From contig NZ_JANIIC010000058.1 of assembly GCF_024519315.1 (NCBI RefSeq), positions 1-64,000 of the forward strand: DNA of 64,000 bases, read 5' to 3'. Of the stretch, positions 17,220 to 28,591 are shown piece by piece (the first letter of the stretch is position 1; every line of letters begins with the position of its first letter). Made by a program: the position numbers and the translations under genes. Source of the DNA: Streptomyces malaysiensis subsp. samsunensis. Lineage in GTDB: Bacteria; Actinomycetota; Actinomycetes; Streptomycetales; Streptomycetaceae. A model generated the notes under the pieces. It was given only the letters and a program-made list of their open reading frames with translations. It was not told the DNA's origin and did not search any database.

Positions 17220-18152
17220 TCAGGCCCGGTCCGCTACGCGTTCGCCGAGCAGACCCTGTGGCCTGACCAGCAGGACGACGATGAGCAGGGTAAAGGCCCA
17301 TACGTCCTTCCAGGCGCCGCCGCCGAGCTGGTCCATCCCGGGGATGTCCTGGATGTACTTGATGGCCAGGGCCTCGACGATGCCGAGGACGACGCCGCCG
17401 AGCATGGCGCCGTAGATGTTGCCGATACCGCCGAGCACGGCGGCGGTGAACGCCTTCAGACCGGCGATGAAGCCCATCTCGAAGTTGATCTGGCCGTACT
17501 TGAGCCCGTGGGAGAGGGCGGCGACGGCGGCGAACGCACCGCCGATGGCGAAGGCCATCACGATGATGCGGTCGGTGTTGATGCCCATGAGCTTGGCGGT
17601 GTCGGGGTCCTGGGCGGTGGCCTGCATGGCACGGCCGGCACGGCTCTTGGAGACGAACAGCCCGAGGGCGAGCATGCACAGCGGGGCGGCTATGAGCAGG
17701 AAGGCATCGCCGCGCTGGATCTGGAGATTGCTGAAGATCTCGAACGAGGAGCCTTCGAACTGCGGGAAGCTGCGGGGCTTCTTGGCGTCGGGGTAGAAGG
17801 CCCAGACCGCCTGCTGGAGCGCGATGGACAGACCGATCGCGGTGATCAGGGGCGCCAGCCGGGGGCCGCCGCGCAGGGGCCGGTAGGCGAAGCGTTCCGC
17901 CGCGGTGGCGATGGCGACCGAGGCGATCACGCCGCCGATGAGCATCAGGGGCAGTGCGAGGGAGAGCGCGGTGCCGCTTGGCAGCCAGATGTAGATGGTG
18001 AGGGCCCCGAAGCCCCCGATCATGAAGATCTCGCCATGGGCGAAGTTGATGAGCTGGACGATGCCGTAGACCATGGTGTACCCGATGGCGATCAAGCCGT
18101 AGAGGGCGCCAAGGGTCAGGCCGTTGACCAGCGTTTGCGGCAGTTCGTGCAC
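17220..18152 (-). CDS. livH: branched-chain amino acid ABC transporter, permease LivH
   Basis: A 310-residue inner-membrane permease with about eight hydrophobic segments. Family marks are LVNGLTLGALYGLIAIGYTMVYGIVQLINFAHGEIFMIGGF at the N-terminus and the coupling segment MQATAQDPDTAKLMGINTDRII followed by GGIGNIYGAMLGGVVLGIVEAL. It begins with GTG. It is separated from livK by a strong hairpin, so permease and ATPase genes are probably expressed at a lower level than the binding protein. Confidence 0.96.
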   Translation of the reverse strand: MHELPQTLVNGLTLGALYGLIAIGYTMVYGIVQLINFAHGEIFMIGGFGALTIYIWLPSGTALSLALPLMLIGGVIASVAIATAAERFAYRPLRGGPRLAPLITAIGLSIALQQAVWAFYPDAKKPRSFPQFEGSSFEIFSNLQIQRGDAFLLIAAPLCMLALGLFVSKSRAGRAMQATAQDPDTAKLMGINTDRIIVMAFAIGGAFAAVAALSHGLKYGQINFEMGFIAGLKAFTAAVLGGIGNIYGAMLGGVVLGIVEALAIKYIQDIPGMDQLGGGAWKDVWAFTLLIVVLLVRPQGLLGERVADRA

Positions 18153-18186
18153 CGCAGGGCCTCCGATGAGCGTGTCGGATATGACG

Positions 18187-18220
18187 CCGCGCGAGGGCGA
18201 TGGTGTACGCCCTCGCGCGG
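18187..18220 (-). terminator. partial terminator between livK and livH
   Basis: A 13-bp perfect stem (CCGCGCGAGGGCG and complement) with an 8-base loop lies downstream of livK and upstream of livH. In binding-protein transporters such a hairpin usually gives more binding protein than permease by limiting read-through or protecting the upstream mRNA. Confidence 0.7.
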
Positions 18221-18253
18221 ATTCGTTTCGTGGGTATGGATCGCTGCCGGGGG

Positions 18254-19486
18254 TCAGTCCTTGAAGGTTTCGCTCTTCACGGACTTCCAGGCGCCCTTGG
18301 TGACCTTGTAGACGGTCAGCTGCTTGTTGGTGGTGTCGCCGTACTGGTCGAAGGAGACCTTGCCGGTGACGCCGTCGAAGGAGACCTTGCCGAGCGCCTC
18401 GGTGACCTTGGCGCGGGCGTCGTCCGGGAGCTTGCCGTCGTTGTCCTCGACGACGGCCTTGACGGCCTGGATGATGGCCCAGCCGGCGTCGTAGGAGTAG
18501 CCGCCGTAGGCCGCGTACGGGTCCTTGTAGTGCTGGTCACCGTAGTTCTTCACGAACGTCTTGGCGGAGTCGAGCTGCTCCACCGGGTAGCCGACGGAGG
18601 TGGCGAGGTCGCCGTCGTTGCTGGTGCCCGACGCCTTGATGAAGGCGGGGTCGTAGATGCCGTCGCCGCCCATGATCGGGACCTGTGCGCCGGCCTGCTT
18701 GACCTGGTCGGAGAGCAGCCCGCCCTCGGGGTACTGACCGCCGAAGTAGACCGAGTCGGCGCCGGAGGACTTGACCTTGTTGGAGATGCCGGAGAAGTCG
18801 GTCTCCTTGACGGTCAGGTGGTCCCGGCCGACGACCTTGCCGCCCAGGCGCTTGAACTCCTGGGCGAAGATGGTGGCGAGGCCGTTGCCGTACGCCTGCT
18901 TGTCGTCGATGACGAAGACCTTCCGCTTCTTCGCGTCTTTGTAGTAGTACTGCGCGGCGAAGCGGCCCTGGATGATGTCCGTGGTCGCGGTGCGGAAGTA
19001 GGTCTTGAAGGGGCGCGACTTCTTGCCCGAGGCCCAGTCGTCGCCCTGGCTGAGGGCCGGGTTGGTATTGGCGGGGGAGACCTGGGCGAGGTCGGCTCTG
19101 TCGAAGACGCCCTGCATGGACTGGGCGACGCCCGAGTTCAGCGGCCCGACCGCCCCGAGGATCTCCTCGTCGTCGACCATCGAGGTCGCGTTCTGCTTGC
19201 CGGAGGAGGGCACCGCCTGGTCGTCGAAGGACTTGACCTTGAAGGTGACCCCGTCGACCTCGTTGTTCTTGTTGGCTATCTTCGCCGCGAGGTCGACGGA
19301 GTTCTTGATGCCCTGGCCGAGAGCGGACAGCGAGCCGGTGAGCGGAGCGTCGACACCGATGACCACGGTCGTCTTGCTGTCCTTGCCGCCACTGTCGTCT
19401 TTGTTGTCCCTCGACCCGCAGGCGCTGAGGGTGAGGGCTCCCGCAGTGATCGCGGTCGTCATGATGAGCAAGGAACGGTGTCGCAC
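18254..19486 (-). CDS. livK: branched-chain amino acid substrate-binding lipoprotein LivK
   Basis: A 410-residue periplasmic-type binding protein anchored as a lipoprotein: basic start, hydrophobic run ITAGALTLSACGS with the lipobox cysteine, then a charged linker. The type I fold follows: VVIGVDAPLTGSLSALGQGIKNSVDLA, AVGPLNSGVAQSMQGVF, SPANTNPALSQ, TYFRTATTDIIQGRFAAQYYY and DGIYDPAFIKASG, all typical of Leu/Ile/Val receptors. The GTG at 19486 is preceded by AAAGGA; a longer open frame upstream lacks a ribosome site and would destroy the signal peptide. It is the first gene of the operon. Confidence 0.95.
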   Translation of the reverse strand: MRHRSLLIMTTAITAGALTLSACGSRDNKDDSGGKDSKTTVVIGVDAPLTGSLSALGQGIKNSVDLAAKIANKNNEVDGVTFKVKSFDDQAVPSSGKQNATSMVDDEEILGAVGPLNSGVAQSMQGVFDRADLAQVSPANTNPALSQGDDWASGKKSRPFKTYFRTATTDIIQGRFAAQYYYKDAKKRKVFVIDDKQAYGNGLATIFAQEFKRLGGKVVGRDHLTVKETDFSGISNKVKSSGADSVYFGGQYPEGGLLSDQVKQAGAQVPIMGGDGIYDPAFIKASGTSNDGDLATSVGYPVEQLDSAKTFVKNYGDQHYKDPYAAYGGYSYDAGWAIIQAVKAVVEDNDGKLPDDARAKVTEALGKVSFDGVTGKVSFDQYGDTTNKQLTVYKVTKGAWKSVKSETFKD

Positions 19487-19603
19487 GAGGAATCCTTTCG
19501 CTGGCCCGGCACCCGGCGTTGAAGGGGTGCCGTGTCCTCGCCGGATGAACCTGGATTGCCGTGCGGGTGCGGCGTACACCCCACGGGGCCGTGACTGGCT
19601 GTG

Positions 19604-19609
19604 ACTATA
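19604..19609 (-). promoter_or_regulatory. candidate -10 box of the liv operon
   Basis: On the minus strand TATAGT lies about 118 bases upstream of livK in an AT-richer patch. No good -35 hexamer is visible at the usual spacing, so the promoter may be activator dependent. Confidence 0.35.
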
Positions 19610-19983
19610 AGCGCGGGGTGCGACCGGGGGCAGAGGTCTAGACGATGATGTGACTGTCTTGTTATGACGCGCGTCACCCCGGCATGTCCGTGTAGCGGAA
19701 TGTAAGGGACGAATAGGGTGGATACGGGCCAATCGTTAAGTCCGGATCCTGAGAAGGTGCAGTTCCGCTAAGGAGTGCGGGGGAGCGGTGAAAGATGCGC
19801 GGGGTGCCCTGCGTGGATGAGCACGGAGGGATCAAATTCGGGGATGCCGCAGGTGCCGAAAACGCAATCTCATATTGCGTCAGTGTTACGGAGTGTTACA
19901 GCCGCCCATGCCCGTTCGGGCATCGGCCCGGGCCCTGGGCGGGCGTCACGGGCGGGGTTACGCCCGGTGCGGCTCGGGTCGGC
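19610..19983. other. AT-richer intergenic stretch upstream of the liv operon
   Basis: No gene is supported here. The segment 19640-19900 is clearly less GC-rich than its surroundings and contains several TAAG/TATG words, so it probably holds control sites of the liv operon. GCAATCTCATATTGC (19863-19877) is a small inverted repeat (GCAAT-N5-ATTGC). Confidence 0.4.
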
Positions 19984-20439
19984 TCAGGTCGGCGGGCGCC
20001 AGTTCTCGGAGCTGTGCGTGGCGCCGTTCGCGGCCGCGCAGCGGCGCTCGGTCAGGCGCTTGATCAGCGCTTTGGCGGCGGGGGTGCCATGCCGCCTCCG
20101 CTCGGCGCGCGCGGCCTGGACGATCTCGTCGTAGATCTCGTACTGCTCGTTGGAGAGCCCCTTCTGCTCCCAGTCGAGCCCGGCCCAGTGGCTGCCCGCG
20201 AGGTCCTGTTCGGCCCAGTAGGAGATGAGGTCGGCACACATCCGCACGGGTGAAGGCGTTCGTGGCGCAGGGCTGTTGGGGCGGCGGTGGGGCGCGGAGC
20301 CGTCGCTGGAACGGCCGGGCCCGCCGGAGTCATGGGGTCCGCCGGAACCGGAGCCGCCGCATCCGGTCAGTGTCACGGCGAGTACGAGAGCGCATCCATA
20401 GGCGGCGGGCCATGAACCCGCCCGGGTCGTTGCCCCCAT
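19984..20439 (-). CDS. small lipoprotein of unknown function
   Basis: A 151-residue protein with an N-terminal lipoprotein signal: AAYGCALVLAVTLTGCGGSG, lipobox LTGC. A Gly/Ser/Pro-rich linker of about 45 residues follows, then a folded part MCADLISYWAEQDLAGSHWAGLDWEQKGLSNEQYEIYDEIVQAARAERRR with mixed acidic and aromatic residues. I do not recognise the domain. Two cysteines in the folded part (MCADL and RRCAAAN) could form a disulfide outside the cell. TACCGT lies eight bases upstream of the ATG and there is no good Shine-Dalgarno, so the message may be leaderless or nearly so. Stands alone, downstream gene is livK. Confidence 0.75.
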   Translation of the reverse strand: MGATTRAGSWPAAYGCALVLAVTLTGCGGSGSGGPHDSGGPGRSSDGSAPHRRPNSPAPRTPSPVRMCADLISYWAEQDLAGSHWAGLDWEQKGLSNEQYEIYDEIVQAARAERRRHGTPAAKALIKRLTERRCAAANGATHSSENWRPPT

Positions 20440-20496
20440 GGGCGGTCACGGTAGACCCGGCCCACCGGGGGGACAACGGCTCGGTGGCGCCGTGAG

Positions 20497-21012
20497 TCAG
20501 CCCTCGTGGCGCTCCTTGGCCTCGGTGACCTCGGCGACCGTCTTGGCCCGGCCGTCGCCGTCGATCTCGCGCAGCAGGCAGGTGAGGCGGGCGGTGCACA
20601 CTCGCCGGTCCTGCTCATCGCTGATGACGATCTCGTAGGTGGCGGTGGAGCGGCCCCGGTGGACGGGGGTGGCGACGCCGGTGACCGCACCCGAGCGGAC
20701 GCCCCGGTGGTGGGTGCAGTTGAGGTCGACGCCGACCGCGATCCGTCCGCTGCCGCCGTGGAGCATCGAGCCCACCGAACCCAGGGTCTCGGCCAGCACG
20801 GCGGAGGCTCCGCCGTGCAGCAGCCCGTACGGCTGGGTGTTGCCCTCCACGGGCATGGTGCCCACGACGCGCTCGGCAGAGGCTTCGAGGATCCGCACGC
20901 CCATACGGGTGCCGAGGTGCCCGGCGGAGAACAGCGCGGGAAGATCCACGCCGAGCGCCGCGTACTCGTCGAGTACCTCTTGCGGGAACTTCACGCTGGT
21001 CTGCTCGCCCAT
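20497..21012 (-). CDS. PaaI-family hotdog thioesterase
   Basis: A 171-residue single hotdog-fold protein expected to hydrolyse acyl- or aryl-CoA thioesters in the cytoplasm. The family motif is GNTQPYGLLHGGASAVLAETLGSVGSML, with the catalytic-site HGG and the acidic residue on the following helix, then GVDLNCTHHRGVRSGAVTG and VHRGRSTATYEIVISDEQDRRVCTARLTCLL. It is like the uncharacterised thioesterases next to polA in other Streptomyces. The start has GGAG upstream. It is 63 bp from the stop of the molybdoenzyme gene on the same strand and may share its message. Confidence 0.9.
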   Translation of the reverse strand: MGEQTSVKFPQEVLDEYAALGVDLPALFSAGHLGTRMGVRILEASAERVVGTMPVEGNTQPYGLLHGGASAVLAETLGSVGSMLHGGSGRIAVGVDLNCTHHRGVRSGAVTGVATPVHRGRSTATYEIVISDEQDRRVCTARLTCLLREIDGDGRAKTVAEVTEAKERHEG

Positions 21013-21075
21013 CGGGACCGGCTCCGTTCAGTTGCTTGTGGTGGCCACCTTCTTAGCAGGCAACTGAACAAACGC

Positions 21076-23382
<2,307 letters not shown>

Positions 23383-23514
23383 GTCGCTCCCCTTGGGCTC
23401 GAACGGTGCGGGACCTGTGATGGACCTCTGGGGCCGATCCTGTCACGGGCCACCGACACCCTGAGCGGCGGCCCGGTCCGCCGCCGGTGGCCGGGGCCGG
23501 TGTACGGCCTGTCC

Positions 23515-23562
23515 GATCTTGTGCCCGACGCGGTGCCCGATGCCGTGCCCGATCTTGTGCTC
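23515..23562. repeat. 12-bp tandem repeat upstream of polA
   Basis: Four units of GATCTTGTGCCC, GACGCGGTGCCC, GATGCCGTGCCC and GATCTTGTGCTC lie head to tail in the 276-bp gap between the divergent molybdoenzyme and polA genes. Confidence 0.75.
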
Positions 23563-23658
23563 GGCTTGTGTCCGGCCCGGCCCGGCTCGGCCCCGTCCTG
23601 TCCGGTCCGATGGCCGGGGCGGGCGGCATTGTCGGTGGGGCGTGGCAGGATCGGGGGC

Positions 23659-26394
23659 GTGGCAGAGAAAGCATCGAAGAAGACCGCAGCGCCCGCGCCC
23701 GACCGCACGGGGGAGGACCGTCCCCGCCTGCTCCTGCTGGACGGGCATTCCCTGGCATACCGGGCATTCTTCGCGCTGCCGGCGGAGAACTTCAGCACGA
23801 CCACCGGTCAGACCACCAACGCGATCTACGGCTTCACCTCGATGCTGGCGAACACGCTCCGTGATGAGCGGCCCACGCACCTCGCCGTGGCGTTCGACGT
23901 CTCGCGCAAGACCTGGCGCTCCGAGCAGTTCACGGAGTACAAGGCGAATCGCTCCAAGGCCCCCGATGAGTTCAAGGGGCAGGTCGAGCTGATCGGTGAG
24001 CTGCTCGACGCCATGAAGATCACGCGCTTCGCGATCGACGGCTTCGAGGCCGACGACGTGATCGCCACCCTCGCCACCCAGGCCGAGGGGCAGGGCTTCG
24101 AGGTGCTGATCGTCACCGGCGACCGGGATTCCTTCCAGCTGATCACCGAGCATGTCACGGTGCTCTACCCCACCAAGGGCGTCTCCGAGCTGACCCGGTT
24201 CACCCCCGAGAAGGTGCAGGAGAAGTACGGCCTCACCCCGAGCCAGTACCCCGACTTCGCGGCCCTGCGCGGCGATCCGTCGGACAACCTCCCCGGTATC
24301 CCGGGCGTCGGCGAGAAGACCGCGGCGAAGTGGATCAATCAGTTCGGCTCCTTCAAGGAGCTGGTGGAGCGGGTCGACGAGGTCAAGGGGAAGGTCGGCG
24401 AGAAGCTCCGCGACCACCTGGAGGCCGTCAAGCTCAACCGCCAGCTGACCGAGCTGGTGCGAGACGTGGAGCTCACCGCGGGCCCCGAGGGGCTCGAGCG
24501 CGCGCCGTACGACCGCGAGGCGCTCTCGGTGATCCTGGACGCGCTGGAGTTCCGCCACCAGAACTTCCGTGACCGGATCATGGCCGTCGACCCGGGCGCG
24601 GCGGCGGACGAGCCCGCGGCCGCGGAGCCGGGAGTTGCCGTCGAGGCAGTGGCACTGGGCGCGGGCGAGCTCGCCCCCTGGCTGGAGAGCCACCGGGACA
24701 CCCCGCTCGGCCTGGCCACCGTCGACACCTGGGCGCTGGGCAGTGGCAGCGTCAGCGAGATCGCGCTGGCCACCGGCTCCGGCCCGGCCGTGTGCTTCGA
24801 CCCCGCGCAGCTGGACGAGGCCGACGAGCGGGCGTTCGCCGAGTGGATCGCGGGCCCGGACCGCCCCAAGGTGCTGCACAACGCCAAGGGGACCATGCGG
24901 GTCTTCGCCGAGCACGGCTGGTCCGTCGCGGGCGTCACCATGGACACCGCCCTCGCCGCCTATCTGGTCAAGCCCGGCCGCCGCTCCTTCGAGCTGGACG
25001 CCCTGTCGGTGGAGTACCTGGGCCGTGAGCTCTCCCCGGCGGCGGCCGCGGACGGGCAGCTGGCCTTCGGCGTCGATGAGGAGGCCGAGCGGGACGCCCT
25101 GATGATCAAGGCACGGACCATCCTCGACCTGGGCGAGGCGTTCGGCGGCCGGCTGAAGGACGTGGGCGCGGCCGGGCTGCTGCACGACATGGAGTTGCCC
25201 GTCTCCGAGCTGCTGGCCCGGATGGAGCGGTCGGGCATCGCCGCCGACCGCGGCTGGCTGGAGCGCATGGAGCAGCAGTTCGCGGCCGCCGTGCAGCACG
25301 CGGTGAAGGAGGCCCACGCCGCGGTGGGCCATGAGTTCAACCTCGGCTCCCCCAAGCAGCTCCAGGAGGTGCTCTTCGGCGAGCTGGGCCTGCCCAAGAC
25401 CAAGAAGACCAAGACCGGGTACACCACGGACGCCGACGCGCTGGCCTGGCTGGCCGCACAGACCGACCACGAACTCCCGGTGATCATGCTGCGCCACCGT
25501 GAGCAGGCGCGGCTGCGCTCCACCGTCGAGGGTCTGATCAAGACCGTCGCCCCCGGCGGCCGCATCCACACCACCTTCAACCAGACCGTGGCGGCCACCG
25601 GCCGGCTCTCCTCCACCGACCCCAACCTCCAGAACATCCCGGTGCGCACGGACGAGGGCCGGGCGATCCGGCGCGGCTTCGTCGTCGGCGAGGGCTTCGA
25701 GTCGCTGATGACCGCCGACTACAGCCAGATCGAGCTGCGCGTCATGGCCCATCTCTCCGAGGACGAGGGCCTGATCGAGGCGTTCACCTCCGGTGAGGAC
25801 CTGCACACCACGGTCGCCTCCCAGGTTTTCGCCGTCGACAAGTCGGCCGTCGACCCGGAGATGCGCCGCAAGATCAAGGCCATGTCCTACGGGCTGGCGT
25901 ACGGCCTGTCGGCGTTCGGCCTCTCCCAGCAGCTGGGCATCAACCCCGATGAGGCCCGCAAGCTGATGGAGAACTTCTTCGAGCGGTTCGGCGGGGTGCG
26001 CGACTATCTCCAGCGGGTCGTCGAGGAGGCGCGCGCCACCGGCTATACGGAGACCATGCTCGGCCGCCGCCGCTATCTGCCGGACCTCACCAGCGACAAC
26101 CGCCAGCGCCGTGAGATGGCCGAGCGGATGGCGCTCAACGCCCCGATCCAGGGCACCGCCGCCGACATCGTGAAGATCGCGATGCTCAAGGTGGACGCGG
26201 CGTTGACGAGGGAGAAACTCTCGTCGCGGATGCTGTTGCAGGTCCACGACGAAATCGTGCTGGAGATCGCGCCCGGTGAGCGGGAGCGGGTCGAGGAGCT
26301 GGTGCGCCGGGAGATGACGGGGGCCTTCCAACTCAGCGCTCCGCTGGACGTATCGGTAGGATCCGGTGCCGACTGGGAGTCCGCGGCTCACTGA
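23659..26394 (+). CDS. polA: DNA polymerase I
   Basis: A 911-residue repair and Okazaki-fragment polymerase. The 5'-nuclease domain (about 20-310) has LLLLDGHSLAYRAFFAL and ADDVIATLA. The central domain has the 3'-5' exonuclease fold but has lost its metal residues: the DxE position reads ATVDTW and the second motif reads HNAKGTMRVF. The polymerase domain has motif A TADYSQIELR with Asp687, the O helix RRKIKAMSYGLAYG, and motif C LLQVHDEIVLE with Asp864. Tyr744 occupies the place of E. coli Phe762. The GTG at 23659 follows CAGGAT with a 7-base gap and GGGGG; the frame is open far upstream only because it shadows genes on the other strand. Confidence 0.97.
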   Translation: MAEKASKKTAAPAPDRTGEDRPRLLLLDGHSLAYRAFFALPAENFSTTTGQTTNAIYGFTSMLANTLRDERPTHLAVAFDVSRKTWRSEQFTEYKANRSKAPDEFKGQVELIGELLDAMKITRFAIDGFEADDVIATLATQAEGQGFEVLIVTGDRDSFQLITEHVTVLYPTKGVSELTRFTPEKVQEKYGLTPSQYPDFAALRGDPSDNLPGIPGVGEKTAAKWINQFGSFKELVERVDEVKGKVGEKLRDHLEAVKLNRQLTELVRDVELTAGPEGLERAPYDREALSVILDALEFRHQNFRDRIMAVDPGAAADEPAAAEPGVAVEAVALGAGELAPWLESHRDTPLGLATVDTWALGSGSVSEIALATGSGPAVCFDPAQLDEADERAFAEWIAGPDRPKVLHNAKGTMRVFAEHGWSVAGVTMDTALAAYLVKPGRRSFELDALSVEYLGRELSPAAAADGQLAFGVDEEAERDALMIKARTILDLGEAFGGRLKDVGAAGLLHDMELPVSELLARMERSGIAADRGWLERMEQQFAAAVQHAVKEAHAAVGHEFNLGSPKQLQEVLFGELGLPKTKKTKTGYTTDADALAWLAAQTDHELPVIMLRHREQARLRSTVEGLIKTVAPGGRIHTTFNQTVAATGRLSSTDPNLQNIPVRTDEGRAIRRGFVVGEGFESLMTADYSQIELRVMAHLSEDEGLIEAFTSGEDLHTTVASQVFAVDKSAVDPEMRRKIKAMSYGLAYGLSAFGLSQQLGINPDEARKLMENFFERFGGVRDYLQRVVEEARATGYTETMLGRRRYLPDLTSDNRQRREMAERMALNAPIQGTAADIVKIAMLKVDAALTREKLSSRMLLQVHDEIVLEIAPGERERVEELVRREMTGAFQLSAPLDVSVGSGADWESAAH

Positions 26395-26507
26395 GGGATC
26401 ACCCGATGCGGTGTTTGCACCGGTAGCTCCGGGCCATAAGTTGTCGTAGTGTCACCAGAGTTGACGCGCCGGGGGAGCGCGCCGTGTTCGACGGGAGGGA
26501 CACACGG

Positions 26508-28265
26508 ATGGCACCGCTTATCGGCCGACGACTGCGCAAGGGGGCGGCCACGACGGCGGTGGCGGCGGCCGCGATGGCCGCCCTCACCGCGTCCCAGGCG
26601 CCCGGGTTCGCCAAAACCGACCATGGCGACCGGAACCGGGAGCAGCGGGCGGAGGAGGCACCGGCGCCGGAGGACACCCCCATAGACGGTGGCTCGTCGT
26701 ATCACACCGATCTGCCGCCCCTGGTCACCCCCGACAAGCCGGGCTCCTCGATCGATCTGCCCGGGCTCCCCGGGGGGAGCAACACCAAGCCCGAGGCGGG
26801 CCTACCCGCGAGCGTCCTCGCCGCCTACAAGAAGGCGGAAGCGGCCCTCAAGGATTCCAACCCCGGCTGCAATCTGCCCTGGGAGCTGCTCGCCGCGATC
26901 GGCAAGGTCGAGTCCGGCCAGGCCGGCGGCGGCAATGTGGACGCCGACGGCACGACCGTCTCGCCCATCCTCGGCCCGGTCCTCAACGGCGACGGCTTCG
27001 CCCTGATCAAGGACACCGACGGCGGTGCCTACGACGGCGACAGCACGCACGACCGGGCGGTCGGCCCCATGCAGTTCATCCCGTCCACCTGGGCCAGCTG
27101 GGGGCGGGACGGCAATGGTGACGGCGAGAGGGACCCCAACAACATCTATGACGCCGCCCTCGCCGCGGGCAGCTACCTCTGCGCGGACGGCCGCGATCTG
27201 TCGGTCAAGGCCGATCTGGACCGCGCGATCCTCGGCTACAACCACTCGCAGGAGTATCTGAACACCGTCCTGTCGTGGTTCGAGTACTACAAGCGCGGCA
27301 TCCATGAGGTCCCCGACGGCACCGGTGTGCTGCCCTCGGGAGACGGCTCGGGCGGCTCGGGCTCGCGCGACAAGGGCAAGGACTCGGGGAAGAACCCGGG
27401 GAAGGGCGGCGGCAAGGACACCGGGAGGGGCGAGGAGCAGGACGCCCACACCCTGCCCAAGCCCAACCCCGAGCCGGACAACTCCACCCCGACCCCGCCG
27501 GCCGGGGACGAGAGCCCAGGCTCCCCGACCCCGAAGCCCCCCACCACTCCGCCGTCCACCCCGAGCGGCACCAGCAAGCTCACCACCGTCGGCGCGAAGG
27601 AGCTGTCCACCACCGCGGGCACCGGCTTCGCCCAGTCGCCGCGCGTCAAGGCCGTGGACACCGCGGGCAAGCCGGTGGCCGGTGCGCGGGTGCGGTACGA
27701 GATCCTCGGCGAGACCGACACGCGCTTCCTCGGCCTCGTCAAGTCCGCCACCGTGCTGACCGGCCTGGACGGCACCGCCACCGCGCCGAAGCTGCTCGCG
27801 GGCGAGAAGACCGGCGCCTTCACCGTGCGAGCCACCGCCGTGGGGCGGGAGGCGGCCCCGGTCGAGTTCACCGCGACCGTCAAGGCCCGTCCCGTGCCGA
27901 AGGCCGACGCGCTGGCCCGGCTCGACGACAAGAAGCTCACGGCCGAGACCGGTGGCTCCTTCGCCGATCCGCTCACCGTCACGGCCACCAACAAGGGCAA
28001 GGCCACCGAGGGTGTGCCGATGACCGCCACCATGATCACCACGGCGAAGGACCCCGAGCTCAATGACAAGGGGCCCTACTTCCTGGACGACGAGGGCAAG
28101 CCGGTGCGCACCCTGACCGCCCTGAAGACCAACGCCCTCGGGCAGTTCACGCTGCCGAAGATCCTCACCGATGACTACGCGGGCACCTTCCTGCTCCGCC
28201 TCACCGCCGAGGGCGGCGCCGTCCTGGACATCGAGCTGACCGTCACCCAGCCGGCCGCCTCGTAA
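26508..28265 (+). CDS. secreted lytic transglycosylase with Ig-like repeats
   Basis: A 585-residue exported cell-wall enzyme. A signal peptide (RRLRKGAATTAVAAAAMAAL...ASQAPGFA) leads to a charged linker and a SLT/MltB-type domain (about 100-265): CNLPWELLAAIGKVESG with the catalytic Glu, AVGPMQFIPSTWASW, NIYDAALAAGSYLCADG and AILGYNHSQEYLNTVL. A long Gly/Lys then Pro/Thr-rich linker follows, then two invasin-like beta domains (TTVGAKELSTTAGTGFAQSPRVK... and ARLDDKKLTAETGGSFADPLTV...), which may bind or position the enzyme in the wall. GGGAGG lies upstream of the ATG; a GTG eight codons earlier is a weaker alternative. It ends in a strong terminator. Confidence 0.88.
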   Translation: MAPLIGRRLRKGAATTAVAAAAMAALTASQAPGFAKTDHGDRNREQRAEEAPAPEDTPIDGGSSYHTDLPPLVTPDKPGSSIDLPGLPGGSNTKPEAGLPASVLAAYKKAEAALKDSNPGCNLPWELLAAIGKVESGQAGGGNVDADGTTVSPILGPVLNGDGFALIKDTDGGAYDGDSTHDRAVGPMQFIPSTWASWGRDGNGDGERDPNNIYDAALAAGSYLCADGRDLSVKADLDRAILGYNHSQEYLNTVLSWFEYYKRGIHEVPDGTGVLPSGDGSGGSGSRDKGKDSGKNPGKGGGKDTGRGEEQDAHTLPKPNPEPDNSTPTPPAGDESPGSPTPKPPTTPPSTPSGTSKLTTVGAKELSTTAGTGFAQSPRVKAVDTAGKPVAGARVRYEILGETDTRFLGLVKSATVLTGLDGTATAPKLLAGEKTGAFTVRATAVGREAAPVEFTATVKARPVPKADALARLDDKKLTAETGGSFADPLTVTATNKGKATEGVPMTATMITTAKDPELNDKGPYFLDDEGKPVRTLTALKTNALGQFTLPKILTDDYAGTFLLRLTAEGGAVLDIELTVTQPAAS

Positions 28266-28292
28266 CCGAACACCGCCGCGGATCACGCCGTT

Positions 28293-28337
28293 CGCCGCAC
28301 CGCCCCTGAGCCCACCGGGTTCAGGGGCGGTGCGGCG
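28293..28337 (+). terminator. terminator of the transglycosylase gene
   Basis: A perfect 17-bp stem (CGCCGCACCGCCCCTGA and complement) with an 11-base loop, followed by CTTTC. Confidence 0.9.
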
Positions 28338-28440
28338 CTTTCACGCCTTCGTGTTCTCATCTGCGGCCCCCGTTGCTACGGTGCCCCATCTCTGACGAAG
28401 CGTCAGACAGCGCCTCGTACCGGACCACGAGGAGGCCCGT

Positions 28441-28575
28441 ATGCGCGCCCTCGCCGCCGCCGCGATCGGACTCGCCGCCGCCCTCGCCATCGTCCTCACG
28501 GCGACGGCCATCGGCGCCCCCGCCGGTGAGACCTCCCCGGAACCCCTGCTCACCACCGTCCCCAAGCACCCCTGA
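28441..28575 (+). CDS. 44-residue membrane or secreted peptide (SPW_0924-like)
   Basis: A very small gene missed by length cut-offs: 44 residues starting MRALAAAAIGLAAALAIVLT, one hydrophobic helix, then GAPAGETSPEPLLTTVPKHP. A strong ribosome site GAGGAGG lies nine bases before the ATG, and the stop is 16 bp before the DUF3068 start, so the two form an operon. Size, single helix and the LLTTVP ending fit, from memory, the SPW_0924 family of tiny Streptomyces proteins found next to DUF3068 genes. It could be a subunit or assembly peptide for that membrane protein; function unknown. Confidence 0.72.
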   Translation: MRALAAAAIGLAAALAIVLTATAIGAPAGETSPEPLLTTVPKHP

Positions 28576-28591
28576 GGGAGGGACATCCGCC

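Noticed and set aside
26395..26507. ydaO (c-di-AMP) riboswitch in front of the transglycosylase gene
   Set aside because: The gap is only 113 bases, too short, and lacks the conserved elements of that RNA.
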